64,000 nucleotides of DNA from the NCBI GenBank assembly GCA_963971425.1, contig OZ020526.1:1330180-1394179 (forward strand), in the 5' to 3' direction. A program made the translations under genes and the position numbers. Positions 21,411-33,384 of the stretch are shown here, piece by piece. The number at the start of each line of letters is the position of its first letter. Position 1 is the first letter of the stretch. Under the pieces are notes generated by a model, which saw only the letters and a list, made by a program, of their open reading frames with translations, was not told the origin of the DNA and ran no database searches. The DNA is from Bryoerythrophyllum caledonicum (lineage: Eukaryota > Streptophyta > Bryopsida > Pottiales > Pottiaceae).

Positions 21411-22438
21411 GTGTGAGTTCAGGTATTCAAGTTCATATTTCAAATACTCCCGTCCAAACAATGATGGTCTAATTTTTCTTTCTGGCTTGACCACTTTCTG
21501 TAGCAACCTTTACATAAACAAAATTGGTGCAACATTGTAGTTTCTCTACAGAGTTGGAGTCTCTTGACGACCTCACTTTTAAATAATGGACAGATGACAT
21601 GTATGCCCATTCAGGCAAAAGAATCTGAGCATCACAATTGAAGAAAAAAAAGTCTTGGTGAATTTTAATAATCAGTTTGTAATTTTCTAGCCAATAAGTA
21701 ATAAATCAACAATTTGTTAGGGTTTAAACATGAACATAAAAGTAAATGTCACATGTCACCGCGTCATGTAGCATGATACCTAGGTGATACCCATAGGGCT
21801 TTTATTATGTAGAGAGACTTGGCGAGGCTTTTATTCCCCTAATGAATGTTATGTAAGTTAGTCATCATGCAGGATACATGCGACCTTTCTCTAATACTGT
21901 TTACTGTAAATAGCAGCTCTATGATTGTCTGTAAATAGCCTATGATTGTCTTTGCGTGCTTGTGTGTCTTTATGTCAAAGGGCTTTCGTAAGCTGTACAC
22001 ATGAAACTCTGTGGTTCCTGGAACTCAACAGCTCATCACTATTCTACACTGTTCAAAATCACTACAAAAGTAGTAGAGATTATACAACAAACTAGGATGC
22101 AAAATAATAGCTCCTGCAAATGTTGACGTCGGCTCTGTCACCAATGTGAATTCCTGATATTCGAGATCACTACGAGTGTGATACAACTAATTTACGACAA
22201 ACCATAAGATGCGAAGTAAAGTAGCTGCTAGAGATGCAAGAGATGGCCTAATGTTGACGTCGGTATGGTGTGAATTCAGGCTCAACAATGTGGTTTCTGA
22301 AACTGCATAACTCTTCACTATTCTACAATGTTCACGATAGCAATACAAAAATTAGCATGATGAGAAGCAAGTACCTGCTGGCGATCAGGCCTGATGATGA
22401 CGCCGGCTTGCAATATTGGATACACCCAGCTAGCTCTT
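21411..22438. repeat. Receptor-kinase downstream region with ~135-bp direct duplication
   Basis: No gene here. A segment is imperfectly duplicated: one copy at roughly 22,025-22,155 and one at roughly 22,165-22,350. AATGTTGACGTCGG occurs at about 22,118 and 22,252, each followed by GTGAATTC, and ACTATTCTACA(C/A)TGTTCA occurs in both. This lies downstream of the receptor kinase, in its probable 3' region. Confidence 0.55.
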
Positions 22439-24325
22439 CTAGCGGAGTAACTCTCTGTGGCTCATGGACCCCGGCGTCGACTGCGCCGAGTAGCGATCTC
22501 CCGGCTCAAGACCAAGCATGTCGCAGTTCAAGGGCGGAGGGCGGTCCGGAAGCGCAGGGATGTCCGAGTCGCCTTCCAGCATGCGCAGCGCCTCCGTCAT
22601 GGAGGGCCGGAACGCGACCAGGATGTGCGCGCACAGGACCCCGACCATGACGAACCGCTGCATGACGTCCTGGGGGCCCCTGTTGCGGACGCTGCAGTCC
22701 ACAACCTCCATGGCCCTGCCCTCCTTCACCAGGCCCCACGCCCAGTCCGTGACCAAGCACACGCCCGTGTTGTCGAAATCCTCTTCCAACGCGGGCCGCC
22801 CGCTCAGCAGCTCGAGCAGACACACCCCGAAGCTGTACACGTCGCTCTTCTCAGTGAGCTGCCCGTAGAGCGCGTACTCGGGCGCGACATAGCCATGCGT
22901 GCCCGCGACGTGCGTGGTGAAATGCGTCTCGTTCTCGGGGGTGAGCTTTGCCAGCCCGAAATCCGCCACGTGCGCGTTGAACTCCTCGTCGAGGAGTATG
23001 TTGCTCGCTTTGATATCGCGGTGGATGATCTGGGGGTGAATCTCCGAGTGAAGATACGCCAGCCCCTTGGCCATGCCGATGGCGATCTTCCGCCGCTGCG
23101 GCCACTCCAGCACGGGGTTCGTCTTGGTAAAAAGGTAGTCTGCAAGCGATCCGCGGGGCATGAACTCATACACGAGCATGCGCTGGTGGCCCTCGCTGTG
23201 ATTGCTCGCGACGCAGCAGCCCCGGAGCGCCACGAGGTGCCGGTGCTTCACCTTGCTGATCACCTCCACCTCGTTGTGGAAGTCGAGGTCGCCGTCGGGC
23301 GTGCAGTTGCGGAACCGCTTCACCGCCACGACGCGGCCGTCGCGCAGCGTGGCCTTGTACACGCTCCCGTAGCCGCCCTCGCCCAGGAGCGACTTCGCGG
23401 AGAATCCCTGCGTCGCCGCTTTCAGATCCGAGAACTCGTAGCACACAAGAGACGACGCGTTCGGCTGCAGCATCTTGTTGTTGCGCGCCAGAAATTCCCG
23501 GTGAATCGCCGCGCGTCGGTGCAACAACCACAACCAGAATGCAACCGCCACGGCGAGGCTCAACAGGCCTGCGCCGAGCGCGCCCACGCTCACGTACAAC
23601 CCGACCTTCTCCGGCTTCGCGCTCCCCGCTAATCCGGTCTTCACCGCGAGAATGCAGTACGCCGTTCCCGCGTCCCACGGGCCGTCAACGTTCACCACGC
23701 CCGCGGCGTAGATGAGCACGAAGTCGAAGCACTCCAGGCTCGTGGAGGCGTTCATCTTCGTCAAATATTCGATCACGGTGTGCATGTCGTTGACGCACAG
23801 CGTGCACTGGTCGTGGTCGCGCAGGTTGCGCTTGCACGAGCTCTCGATCGCTATGGACTCGCCCGCCACGCGCCGGAAGTCCGCCACCGTCTGGATGCCT
23901 TGGCACAGCAGGGGGCTCCGGACGAACAAGGGGGGCCTGCCCGTCTGCTTCACGAAGCACTCATTCACGACGTCGCGCTCCACGCCGATCTGCCGCAGGT
24001 GCGCCCGGAAGACGCGCAAGCACGCACCAGCCGTGGCCGTGTCCTGGAGCTCGAAAAACTCTGTTTCTCGCAGGTACTTGGCGGTGCCGAGGCCCATGCC
24101 GGAGAGCGCCGCGATGCAGCAAGTGGACTTGTTCGACGCCGGGGCGCACGCTTCGTTGATCCATGTGTAAGTGTTGATGATCGAAAAGTCAAGCGGACAC
24201 ACCGCCGCATCCGATTGCAGAAGCGACCTGCGAGTGGCTCCAATTACTGCATCCGAGCCTGGCAGCGCGGCTAGATGCGCAAGAACCACAAAGAGCGCAA
24301 CCCACCCTCCCATTCTCCCAATCAA
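22439..24325 (-). CDS. SPARK-domain receptor-like kinase (At1g11050-like)
   Basis: A single exon of 628 residues. A signal peptide (about 1-26) is followed by a Cys-rich ectodomain (about 41-230) starting 'CPLDFSII', with about a dozen cysteines and the 'FVLIYAAGVVN' block typical of SPARK domains. The membrane helix is at about 241-268 and the kinase at about 313-590. Catalytic features are all present: glycine loop GEGGYGSV (315-322), Lys336 in VAVKRF, HRDIKASN with Asp437 (435-442), DFGLAK (455-460) and APE (481-483). It should be an active Ser/Thr kinase at the plasma membrane. The family includes At1g11050 and the arbuscular-mycorrhiza kinase ARK1; placement among subclades needs a tree. 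It is GC-rich, unlike the surroundings. The ligand is unknown. Confidence 0.94.
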   Translation of the reverse strand: MIGRMGGWVALFVVLAHLAALPGSDAVIGATRRSLLQSDAAVCPLDFSIINTYTWINEACAPASNKSTCCIAALSGMGLGTAKYLRETEFFELQDTATAGACLRVFRAHLRQIGVERDVVNECFVKQTGRPPLFVRSPLLCQGIQTVADFRRVAGESIAIESSCKRNLRDHDQCTLCVNDMHTVIEYLTKMNASTSLECFDFVLIYAAGVVNVDGPWDAGTAYCILAVKTGLAGSAKPEKVGLYVSVGALGAGLLSLAVAVAFWLWLLHRRAAIHREFLARNNKMLQPNASSLVCYEFSDLKAATQGFSAKSLLGEGGYGSVYKATLRDGRVVAVKRFRNCTPDGDLDFHNEVEVISKVKHRHLVALRGCCVASNHSEGHQRMLVYEFMPRGSLADYLFTKTNPVLEWPQRRKIAIGMAKGLAYLHSEIHPQIIHRDIKASNILLDEEFNAHVADFGLAKLTPENETHFTTHVAGTHGYVAPEYALYGQLTEKSDVYSFGVCLLELLSGRPALEEDFDNTGVCLVTDWAWGLVKEGRAMEVVDCSVRNRGPQDVMQRFVMVGVLCAHILVAFRPSMTEALRMLEGDSDIPALPDRPPPLNCDMLGLEPGDRYSAQSTPGSMSHRELLR

Positions 24326-25043
24326 CAGCTCTGAAACCCTAGAAAACCCACTGCCCCATCGTCGCCCAGACCCTAGCGCTTGTGAAGCGCTGCATCTGTG
24401 GCGCTTTCAATCACTCAACTGAAGAAATAGCTCACGCAGACGCTGAATCACACCAACGGAAACGAGTACACCGGTTTAACATGGTAGTTGATCCGAAACA
24501 GAGCGAAATTACAAACCACCGAAAGCTGCAGACTCGCGGGCATCACCACTTCGCAACAAGCTCCATCGAGAATGAAAAAGCTCACCTACAAGTGCTCCTC
24601 AACGAAACCCTGACTGGTTTTAAAAGGCAAAGATTGTTTCTCTCAAACCTCAATCAGAAACACTTCCAGCATCTCCCAAACCCCGTCCGAAGAGCTCATC
24701 CCCCGCCAGCGCTTCAATCCATCGCCGAAAGACTAAGAATTCTCCGAATTACACGATTATTCTCATCACAAACCAAGCTTGAGATCTCGTCGTGCTCGCA
24801 AATTCCCACGACGTTGCTTAACAGTTGGAAACATGCAGCAGCGCTCGTCATCGTCGCGTACCCTAATTCAAGTCCAGGCCTGCTCCATATCTCTAATGGC
24901 AATGCACACGTCATGTACACACGGGAACATTTCTGAATCTAGGAAAGGTGTAGAAGGGAGTGGTATTGGGTCACCGGTTGTGGGCCTGACCTCAGATGAT
25001 ATGAACATGAGGGATGTCCCACCATTCTTTGGAGAAGGATTCT
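24326..25043. other. Receptor-kinase upstream region
   Basis: Probable 5' UTR and promoter of the receptor kinase on the minus strand. The open frame at 24,382-24,936 (+) is antisense and has no family motif. Confidence 0.5.
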
Positions 25044-25261
25044 TCAACCCTTCAACGTCATGAGGTGACACTCGTGGCCACAATATTTTACGTCGTAGTT
25101 GAACATGATAAGGTTCTCATTGATTGAAATGACCTCCAAATGAAGGATGTTAGTTGAAGAATTAAGGTGTAAGTCTTGTTCAACTTTAAATCATTTTTTG
25201 TTTTCTACTTTGTAAAAGACGTGCCTGTATATATGGTTCCCCACAAACCTTTAAGGGTTAT
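25044..25261 (+). mobile_element. Family-2 TTAA MITE, copy 3
   Basis: It starts TCAACCCTTCAACGTCATGA and ends CCTTTAAGGGTTA. The core TTGAAATGACCTCCAAATGA and AAGGTGTAAGTCTTG are shared with the other copies. Confidence 0.75.
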
Positions 25262-26240
25262 AAAATCAATGTGTTTGATAGATAGGTAAAACTCATTTGA
25301 ATCAATGCGATAGGAGCATAGATCTAAGAAGTTTATCTTATTTTAATTTTGGAGCAGCATATTTAGGAGCACTTTCAAGTTTACTATACTTCAAGCCTTG
25401 TAAGAAATAATACATTTCCTTTCTGCCATTTTCACTTTATTTCTTTTTCAAATAAACGTTGAAGTAATTTTAAGATTTTAAAATGTGCATTTTACAAGTA
25501 TTAAGGTACACTAAAGATGATATTTAGTGTAACCATACTAGCTATTCTAGAAATGCTAAAACTTTTTACTTTTGAAGAATTTGATAGTGATAGCACAACT
25601 ATCTACACCACTTACAGAGGGGGAGTCATTGTAAATAGAGTTGGTTAAAATATTCATCAAGAGTAAAAATTCATAGCATTTATCAACAAATTAGTGTGGA
25701 AATTTCTCCACCTCTATGTCCTAATAAAAAATGTCATGGAGGTGACATGTAGCATTTTGTTATCGAGAATATCGTGCTGAAACAGCCCAAAAATGGACAT
25801 TCGGCCTTAAAGGGTTCAAGGGTTCAAATCATGCAATCATCCTTATCATGAGTAGCAACTAAGTTTTTAAATGAGGAACTTTCATTTCCAAAATCAGATT
25901 ATGTCATGTGGCTGAAGAATCGTAGTTAGATGAAGAATAGTAGTACGTTAGTAATAGAACAAAGAGTGGCTGAAGAATAGTGGTACGTTTTGGTGAGATT
26001 TTTTATTGAATGCTCCTCATAATGGGAGAGATGGCAACAACTGATATCAGAACAAGGGCCATAATCGAACCCACAGCAGGCCAAATAGTTGAACCTATAA
26101 TTACAAGTGAATAATATTCTAGTCCTTACTCCTACAAAAAGAAGAGGGAAGTATAAATGGTGTCCTCCACGTAAATGGGAGTAGTCCTGCAAAACTGATC
26201 AATTATTAAGGCAGCTGAATTTGCAGATGTAAGTGAGGGA
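25262..26240. other. Intergenic AT-rich region, DAHP synthase 3' side
   Basis: No gene. It contains a small inverted-repeat MITE (listed separately at 25,552-25,680). The ~300 bp before 26,240 is probably the DAHP synthase 3' UTR and contains a short duplication (GAAGAATAGTGGTACGTT and a variant). Confidence 0.5.
25552..25680. mobile_element. Family-3 MITE, copy 1
   Basis: Inverse ends: ATGCTAAAACTTTTTACTTT at the left, and ATGCTATGAATTTTTACTCT as the reverse complement of the right. Relatives occur at about 44.8-45.0 kb and 49.94-50.08 kb. Confidence 0.6.
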
Positions 26241-28251
26241 TTAGAAGAGGCCGCTGAGCTGGGAGGAGATGCTCTGGAGGAAGGTGTTCTGGGCGCCGGC
26301 GAGGCGCCGCCGGCGAAGGCGCTCGGCCACGATGAAAGAGAGCTCCAGCGCCTGGGACGCGTTCAGGCGCGGGTCGCAGTGCGTGTGGTAGCGCGAGCTC
26401 AGATCCTCGTACGTCAGCTCGCGGCCGCCGCCCACGCACTCCGTCACGTCCTGCCCCGTCATCTCCAGGTGCACGCCGCCCGCGTGCGTCCCCTCTTGCT
26501 CGTGCACGTCGAAGAACGCCTTCACTTCCTCCTGGACATACACATCGCCGACAGCAACCAAAGCATCAGCTATGTCCAAAACTTAACAGATCATAAACAC
26601 ATCATGCCGAACTGTCTCAGTTACTAAACCGTAGCTAACACAACCTATGCCAAAAAGCAGCACATCATGTGACATTTTTCAGATGTAGAAAATTGCGTCA
26701 CAGCAACTCAACATCTTCACAGAACGGTGGGCGCCATCATCATCTTGACATACCAGGATGGCGTCGAAGGGGCGCGTCTTTAAGCCGGACGGTGCCTTGA
26801 CCGTATTGCCATGCATGGGGTCGCTGACCCACGTGACAATGCAGCCCGCGTTGCGCACGGCACGCACCAGCGCCGGGAACTTCTCGCGCAGCTTGGCCGC
26901 GCCCATGCGCACGATGACCGTCAAGCGGCCGGGCTTGTTCTCAGGGTTGAGAATGCTGCACAGCTTGACCAGGTCCTCGGGCGCCATCTTGTCGCTCACC
27001 TTGACCCCCAGAGGGTTGGCCACGCCACGCAGGAACTCGATGTGCGCACCGTCCAGCTGGCGCGTGCGCTCGCCGATCCACACCATGTGCGCGCTGCAGT
27101 CATACCAGAGGCCCGTGGTGGAGTCCTGGCGCGTCATGGCCTGCTCGTAAGGGAGGAGCAGGCACTCATGTGACGTCCAGAACTGCGTGGAGGTCATGAC
27201 GGGGTGGTCGAGAGTGAGACCGCAGGCCGCCATGAAGCCGAGCGCCTCGTCAACGCGGTGACCAAGTTCACGGTACCGATCCCCCTGCTCGCTGTTGGCG
27301 GCGAAGTCGAGATTCCACTGCGTGACGCGCTGCATGGCGGCGAATCCACCGGTGGCGAACGCGCGGAGGAGGTTGAGAGTGGCCGCGGCCTGGCTGTACG
27401 CACGCACCATGCGCTCCGGGTCCGGGACGCGCGCCGCGAGCGTGGGCAGGTCCGCGTTGATGTTGTCACCGCGGTAGCTCGGGAGCTCCTCCCCATTCAC
27501 GGTTTCGGTGTCGGCGGAACGCGGCTTAGCGAACTGGCCCGCCATGCGCCCGACCTTGATCACGGGCATCTGGCCCCCGAACATGAGGACGGCGCCCATC
27601 TGCAGGAGCACGCGGAACGTGTCACGGATGTTGTTCGCATTGAACTCCTTGAAGCTCTCGGCACAGTCGCCGCCCTGGAGCAGGAAGGCGTTGCCCAGGG
27701 CCGCGTCGGCCAGCCGGTCCTCCAGGGACCGCGCCTCGCCGGCGAACACGAGCGGCGGGTAGTTCGCCAAAACCTCTTCCACCTCGGCCAGCTTTTGCTG
27801 GTCGGGGTAGTTGGGTTGCTGCAGCGCCGACTTGGTGCGCCAGCTCGTCGGCGACCAGTCCTTCTTCGTTCCAGGCAAATTCTCTATCAAAGCAAAACAC
27901 GTCAGAATGTGCTTCATGGTTGCAACCGAGCGTACGATATGCAACTCACAAGACTGGGCACCAGACGAGAGTTTGGTGCCTCCACAGATGGAAGGGGTCG
28001 CTCTATCTGAGAAGGTGTCTAGATCGCAATTACCGGTCTATAGGTTCGCAAGGTTTGTAAAAGAGCGTACCTTGGTCTACAGGGGGTTTGATCCTGTCGA
28101 TGACTTGCTTGGCGGTACTGGTGGTATTGACGCCGTTGGTCAGCGTGGCGCTGATCTGCACGCGGCGGGTGGGCTTCGTGCGCTGCGCGCTGGGGAGCGC
28201 GGCGAGCGTGTCCACGCGCGGCGTGACGAGAGTGCGGCTCACGAGAGCCAT
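26241..28251 (-). CDS. DHS: Type II DAHP synthase, plastid-targeted
   Basis: Three exons join in frame: 28,251-28,071, 27,883-26,754 and 26,531-26,241, giving 533 residues, the usual length for plant DAHP synthases. The first exon ('[20 protein letters not shown]' and on) is Ser/Thr/Arg-rich, as expected for a plastid transit peptide. The mature enzyme shows the type II signatures '[11 protein letters not shown]', '[12 protein letters not shown]', '[19 protein letters not shown]' and 'VSDPMHGNT'. It ends in 'AERLRRRR' and a short tail. It condenses phosphoenolpyruvate and erythrose 4-phosphate, the first step of the shikimate pathway to aromatic amino acids and phenylpropanoids. Plant type II enzymes usually need Mn2+ and are redox-activated. 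No defect is seen. Confidence 0.96.
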
Positions 28252-29300
28252 GGTTGCCGGCGAATCGAAGCGGCTTCTAACCTGCACACGCACAAACAAG
28301 ACAACCATCGTCAACACAACTAGCAAAACCACCAAAACTAGTACCAAAAAAAAAAAAAAAAAAAAAAAAAACACCCAATCAAACTCACAACGACCGTGGA
28401 AACGAATTCAACTAGCTCACTCCTCTCTAGAAAACACCCCAAAAAATCTCCAACCTCAACTCAAAACACAACACATTGTAAAAAGCAACAGCGAAACACA
28501 ACACAACAACAATGTCAAACTCTCCACAAACTGAGAAACAGAAGCAACAATGCAAGCAACCAGACACACCTCCTAAACCCAAACTCCGGCAACAAACTCC
28601 GACCATGACAGCGGCGCCGCACCATACTCACTCACCCACCCACCCACCCAAAAAACCAACCCAAGGCTAGAACCAACCAAAGCGTGTATTATCTCTCCAT
28701 CACCACAGCCAGGGCAATGCTGGAATACCTGGACAAGTCCCGATGAACGCCCCCAACTCTTCAAGGCAAGAATGGCCGGTGCCTGTGCCTGCAGCTTCAC
28801 CACACTCTCTCTCTCTCTCTCTCTCAGACAATAAATGGGAGTCTGAAGTGCAAAGCAGGTGCTTTTAGCAGCAGCAGCAGCAGCAGCAATAATAACCTAA
28901 TAAAACCGGGCTGGCTGTGGCTGACGGTCGAATCTACGAACGTAATAGTTCCTTTAGAAAGTCCTAGATTTTCCAACAAAGCGAGAGTGAAGAAAGTGGG
29001 TGAGGAAAGGGGTTGAAAGGAGGGTAAAGGTGGAAAATGGGGGTGGAATTCGGGGGGAAGTGGACCGGGGTCCTTCTGTATTGCTCTGGTCGTCGTATGT
29101 GGGCGGTTTTAGTCAAGCAACAACCATGTTGCTGCGCTTTTCACCTCATCACCTTCATACTCTTCCTTATTTCCAGACATCGGAAGTGGTTTGGTTTCTC
29201 GCTTTTTAATATTCACTGCCCTACACAGTGGTCTGTTTCCTACACAATTCATTCAAAATGGAGATTGTCCAAAAAAAACTGGAAATCTTAGGAGATTTGC
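28252..29300. other. DAHP synthase upstream region with simple repeats
   Basis: Probable promoter and 5' leader on the minus strand. Simple repeats include a poly-A run (about 28,347-28,370), CT repeats (about 28,805-28,826) and GCA repeats (about 28,869-28,890). The rest has no supported gene. Confidence 0.6.
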
Positions 29301-29433
29301 CTAGGTGATACCCTTGTAATATGTAGGTGATACCCTTGTAATATATATAGGTGATACCCGTGCAATGTCTAGGTGATACCCTTGTAATATGTAGGTGATA
29401 CCTGTGCAATGCCTAGGTGATACCCATTGTGTC
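29301..29433 (+). repeat. ~22-bp minisatellite, six units
   Basis: Six units of (C)TAGGTGATACCC(T/G)TG(T/C)AAT(A/G)T with small variations, ending CCATTGTGTCCG. A similar but more degenerate array with the same flanking sequence (CATTCAAAATGGAG upstream) lies at about 50,115-50,265, so array and flank form one dispersed repeat. Confidence 0.75.
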
Positions 29434-29578
29434 CGCACCACTACATTTTAGAAATTCATTAATTCAGCAGGTAGTGTTTGAAAGCGACCACTCTGTACGG
29501 TATAGCATTTCAAAAGACAAAGGGTTTTTTTTCTGTCGTGTGAATTAACTCCTATATATCTATTATTGGGAGATGTTA

Positions 29579-29912
29579 GAGCATCTACACCACCCACGCC
29601 AACGGCGTTTTCTCACGGTAACCTTCTTACTGCAAGAGAACATCTAACGCTGATCAATGCAAGGAGGGCTTTCCTATGTTAACCTCCCGTGGGGTTAAGT
29701 AGGGTCAACAACAACAAGTTGGTCAGAGCGAAATTGGGGATATAGTAGGGTGTGGCATTGCAGTGGAGGCTTGGGGCCAATTAGGTGGCGGGCGCATTTT
29801 TTTGGCAATTTGCTCGTGCGGATTTCCATGCCATCTTGTTGCCAGCCTCGCATCCGGCCCGACGCCGGAAATTTCATTGTGCTTAGCACTATCGTGAGCA
29901 GTGCAGATGCTC
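29579..29912. mobile_element. Tourist-type (PIF/Harbinger) MITE
   Basis: 334 bp. The left end is GAGCATCTACACCACCCACG. The right end, reverse-complemented, is GAGCATCTGCACTGCTCACG. A perfect TTA duplication flanks it (29,576-29,578 and 29,913-29,915). No coding capacity. Confidence 0.87.
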
Positions 29913-30475
29913 TTAGAACACCCCGATAATCTTTTTGCAAAACCCTTGACAAAACCCTAGTAGGCCCCAGTAGAACACTATCATCTAGGGGGACGTTTGT
30001 CTAGTGTCTTGTGAGAGGGGTTTTGTAGAACAAATTTTGGAGGTAAAACACAAATTTGCAAACAATTTTTTTTTAAAAAAGATTGCAAAATGTTACAATA
30101 GCAATTTCAACGAACCCACATATTGGACTGTGAATGAAATCCTCCAAGCTTGATTTTTAGCAAAGGAACATCCACCCAGTTTTCATAGAATAATTTTTCT
30201 TTTTGCAACTCATACAGACAGAGGAAATTCAATTATATTTACCATTTTTCTCCTACAGACATCAAGGTTTGAAGTGTGTTTTATTTTATTTTTAGCAATG
30301 GTGTTTATGAATTGAGGCTTCTGCAGTGTCTTGATGAATTTTTGAGTACGTATGATGGACAAAAGTGTCCATTGTTGTATTTCATTGAGCTTTTTAGCAA
30401 TGGTTAAAACCGTCTATAGAGGAACTAAATTGTGCACCCAAGTATCATCATAAGGTTATTGCTCATTAAACCCTA

Positions 30476-30748
30476 GAAGACCATGACTAAGTCTTACAAA
30501 AAATCACCACAAAGGTATTGTTTTCAAAGCCTTCTTGTTCTTTTAACAAAATCATTGTTATTTAGTTTTGAATGTAAGATCTTGTTAACACTACTAAAAG
30601 AACACAATAAATGTTAATTGAAAAAATGTGAGTGTCTTCTTGTAGTTGTAAACTTCAAAATCCTAAGTAAATTAAAAGTAGTCTCATAATATCTTGTCTT
30701 AAGTGGCAGTTTTGGGTTGGTTCGAGTGAACTGTCCATTAGGGGTTAA
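30476..30748. mobile_element. Possible TTAA-ended short element
   Basis: It begins TTAAACCCTAGAAGACCATG and ends CTGTCCATTAGGGGTTAA. The ends are partly inverse and TTAA lies at both, as in families 1 and 2, but the core is unlike either. Confidence 0.45.
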
Positions 30749-31059
30749 TAATTATATTAGATACGATACATACACATCATACTCAAAGAATAGAATATCA
30801 ATAAGTTTTGAAACATGTACACTTGCATGTATGACAAGTATGCAAATATATACCAACAAAAGGTTCTTGTTTAATTCTCTTTTATTTTGGCTGCACATGG
30901 ACAAATGCCAATTCTTTGACCCATCCTTTCAAGGTTTCTCATGCTGACCTGTCCCACCATGAAAATTCAATATTTGAGTTCCACGAAACATGCAAGCAAA
31001 GTACAAAGCTTACGATGAAAGTCCACTCAAAGCTGCCGATGGTGCTTGTTGAAAATGAA

Positions 31060-31250
31060 CGGAGTCCGCAAAGCCTTGACCCACAACTTGTTTGATCCTA
31101 AAAACATACGAAATATCAAACATTTTCTACGTGAAATATTCTTCATGTGTCAACCAAATGGTATGTGACTCGGTCAATTCAACACCACGGTTGTTAATCT
31201 TCCACCAGTCAACCCTCTTTGGTACGGGGACTTTCATGAGGTATATCCCA
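31060..31250 (-). pseudogene. Coding-like relic of unknown family
   Basis: The minus strand reads 'MKVPVPKRVDWWKINNRG' and then 'VELTESHTIWLTHEEYF' before a stop, after which 'FDISYVFRIKQVVGQGFADS' follows in the same frame. The composition and Trp/Pro pattern look like protein sequence rather than noise, but I cannot assign a family. It may be an exon remnant. Confidence 0.25.
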
Positions 31251-31261
31251 CATTCCTCTTA

Positions 31262-31490
31262 TCCCTGTCGTGCCCATGTCATGTTTCACCAAACCCGAGA
31301 TATGTGCTGAATTTTTATTTTTCCTTGAACTAACTTCGATGAAAATAGGATGCCTAATTTTAGTATCAACCTTACAAAATTGAACTCAAACCATGAGCCA
31401 AACTTTGGGGAAAATTTGCACAACATCCGATAGTTGATGGAATAAAGTTACCGTATATTGGTAATGAAAATTGTGCACTTTGGAGGGTAT
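31262..31490 (+). repeat. Dispersed repeat shared with 48.2 kb
   Basis: GCCCATGTCATGTTTC, ACTTTGGGGAAAATTTGCAC and AACATC(C/T)(G/A)ATAGTTGATGG recur in the same order at about 48,160-48,400. No terminal structure was identified. Confidence 0.65.
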
Positions 31491-33384
31491 ACTACTTTAT
31501 TCCTTAATAGATTCTTGCAAGAATTTCTGTACTTTGAATAAAGGAGGTTCACATGTGCACTAGGTTGATAGCTTTGCGATGACATATCATATGCAAAGAA
31601 AACATTTATGCATGATTATTGATGATTTTTAAAACTTTTGTCTACTTGACTGCATACAAAAATGTTCCAAACTTATTCGAATTAAAAACAGAAGTTTTGT
31701 ATGCAATTAGAGAGATCAACAATCACGAATTTAAGGAAAACCTTTGTTCTTGTTTTACTTTGTCGTCAATTCTCATGACTTGTAACACCAAGCTCCTGTG
31801 CTCACTCAAAACAAGTTTGTGATCAGTTATATAACCTTTATCCGGGCATTGCAATGATTTTTTACAAGTCCCCATTCAACTTTGGCAAGATATTTTTGAT
31901 TTGGTTCCATGGGATATTTTGGTCTCTGTACTTTATCATGTTCGTATTCAATATTGGTTCTTTTGTGGGTGCAGTCTAACCTTTTGACATGACAAGTTCG
32001 GGAAACCAAAAAAGTGTCGGAATAGCGAGGTGTCACATAATCGATAATATGACATTTTGAACCTAAATGTTGTATTATTGAGGTTTTATCAAAATGCACC
32101 ATAATAGATGTCTAAAGATTGTCAAAAAGTATCTACAAGAAAAAGGTTGCCAAAGAGAATTTAGGAGAGAGAAGAACCATAATTTGTAATGCTCACCTCA
32201 TTCTTCACACTTGTTCCCAACATGATAACATGTTCCCAATGCATTTATTCCCTTTGTAATCTGACAAAGTGGGGTCTCAAAGTGTCACAATAGCAAGTGT
32301 CATGTCGTATTATAGAGGGAGTTTAAGATTACAAAGTTTGGTAGGGTGAAAATGTCAAGGTTGTCATATAATGGGGTGTCGTGATAAGGAAATTAGATAA
32401 GGAGAGCAAGCCTAGTAGTTTGGTTGCCCTCCTCCCAGAACGGGAACTCTTGAGAGAATAAAATTAGTAAATCGGCATGTGTCCAAAGTCAACGTTTCAA
32501 GAGCACACAACCATGCCCTGCCCTCAAAACCCAACTTGACTTTTCTATTCTATCTGTGGGCCACACCCTCTAACGTGTACGTCACATGATGATGTGAACC
32601 ACTCTAGGCGTGCCATAATGAGTGAATAGTGACATGATGAACAATTCAAAGCAAGGAGTGCATTGAAAAAGGCCTCCTCTTCCCGTACAACTCTATTTGT
32701 CTAGGGAGACATTAAGAGTTATGGCGTTGGTGGAGAATATTGTAGTTCCTTCAAAAAGTTCTCCGCAACCTAGACAATCCTTGTTCCAAGGTCAATTTCC
32801 GACAACTGTTGGCGATGATGCTCTACTAAACAAAAAAAGTGGGGGAATAAAAGAGATAGACAAAAGAATCAAAATTGTTGAAATTATAAATGGAGAGTTT
32901 CCAACTACGAGAATTTGTTATGGGAATTTGAATCATTTAGGTCGCTACCATACTCCAATTCCAATTTGGCACTATAGTGTCAAATATTGATTTAATTTAA
33001 TTTTTTTAGTTCTAAACAAATTCTCTTGGAAATTTGTTTTTCATTGAGAAGACCATATTTTTTTGAAAAATAATTACCAAAAAGAATGAGAGCTATTTCT
33101 AGAAACAATTTTCACCAAAACCGACCCTCAAGTATGGTATTATTATTGGGCATATACAAAAGCAATATTATATACATATTTACGCCCTAAAACTTCTTGA
33201 CATTTTCTCCCCCACAAACACTCTTAAGCTGTTCATTAGTGAGCGCGGTGGGTGGGAAAAAAAAAATCTTTATTTTAATCTCCAATTGTGATATTTTATT
33301 ATAAAATGAATACAAAAAAAATGGACTTAAGTGTAATAAAATAAAGTTCATGAATGGAAGATCATAATGTTTGAAGAGAAAAAC

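Noticed and set aside
22457-24274. Long plus-strand frames of up to 391 codons opposite the receptor kinase
   Set aside because: Antisense shadows of a GC-rich real gene; no motifs and atypical composition.
27204-28010. 268-codon plus-strand frame opposite DAHP synthase
   Set aside because: Antisense shadow in GC-rich coding DNA; it runs across the exon-intron boundary of the real gene.
32697-32990. 97-codon open frame as a gene
   Set aside because: No family motif, no flanking exon signals and AT-rich second half; not supportable.
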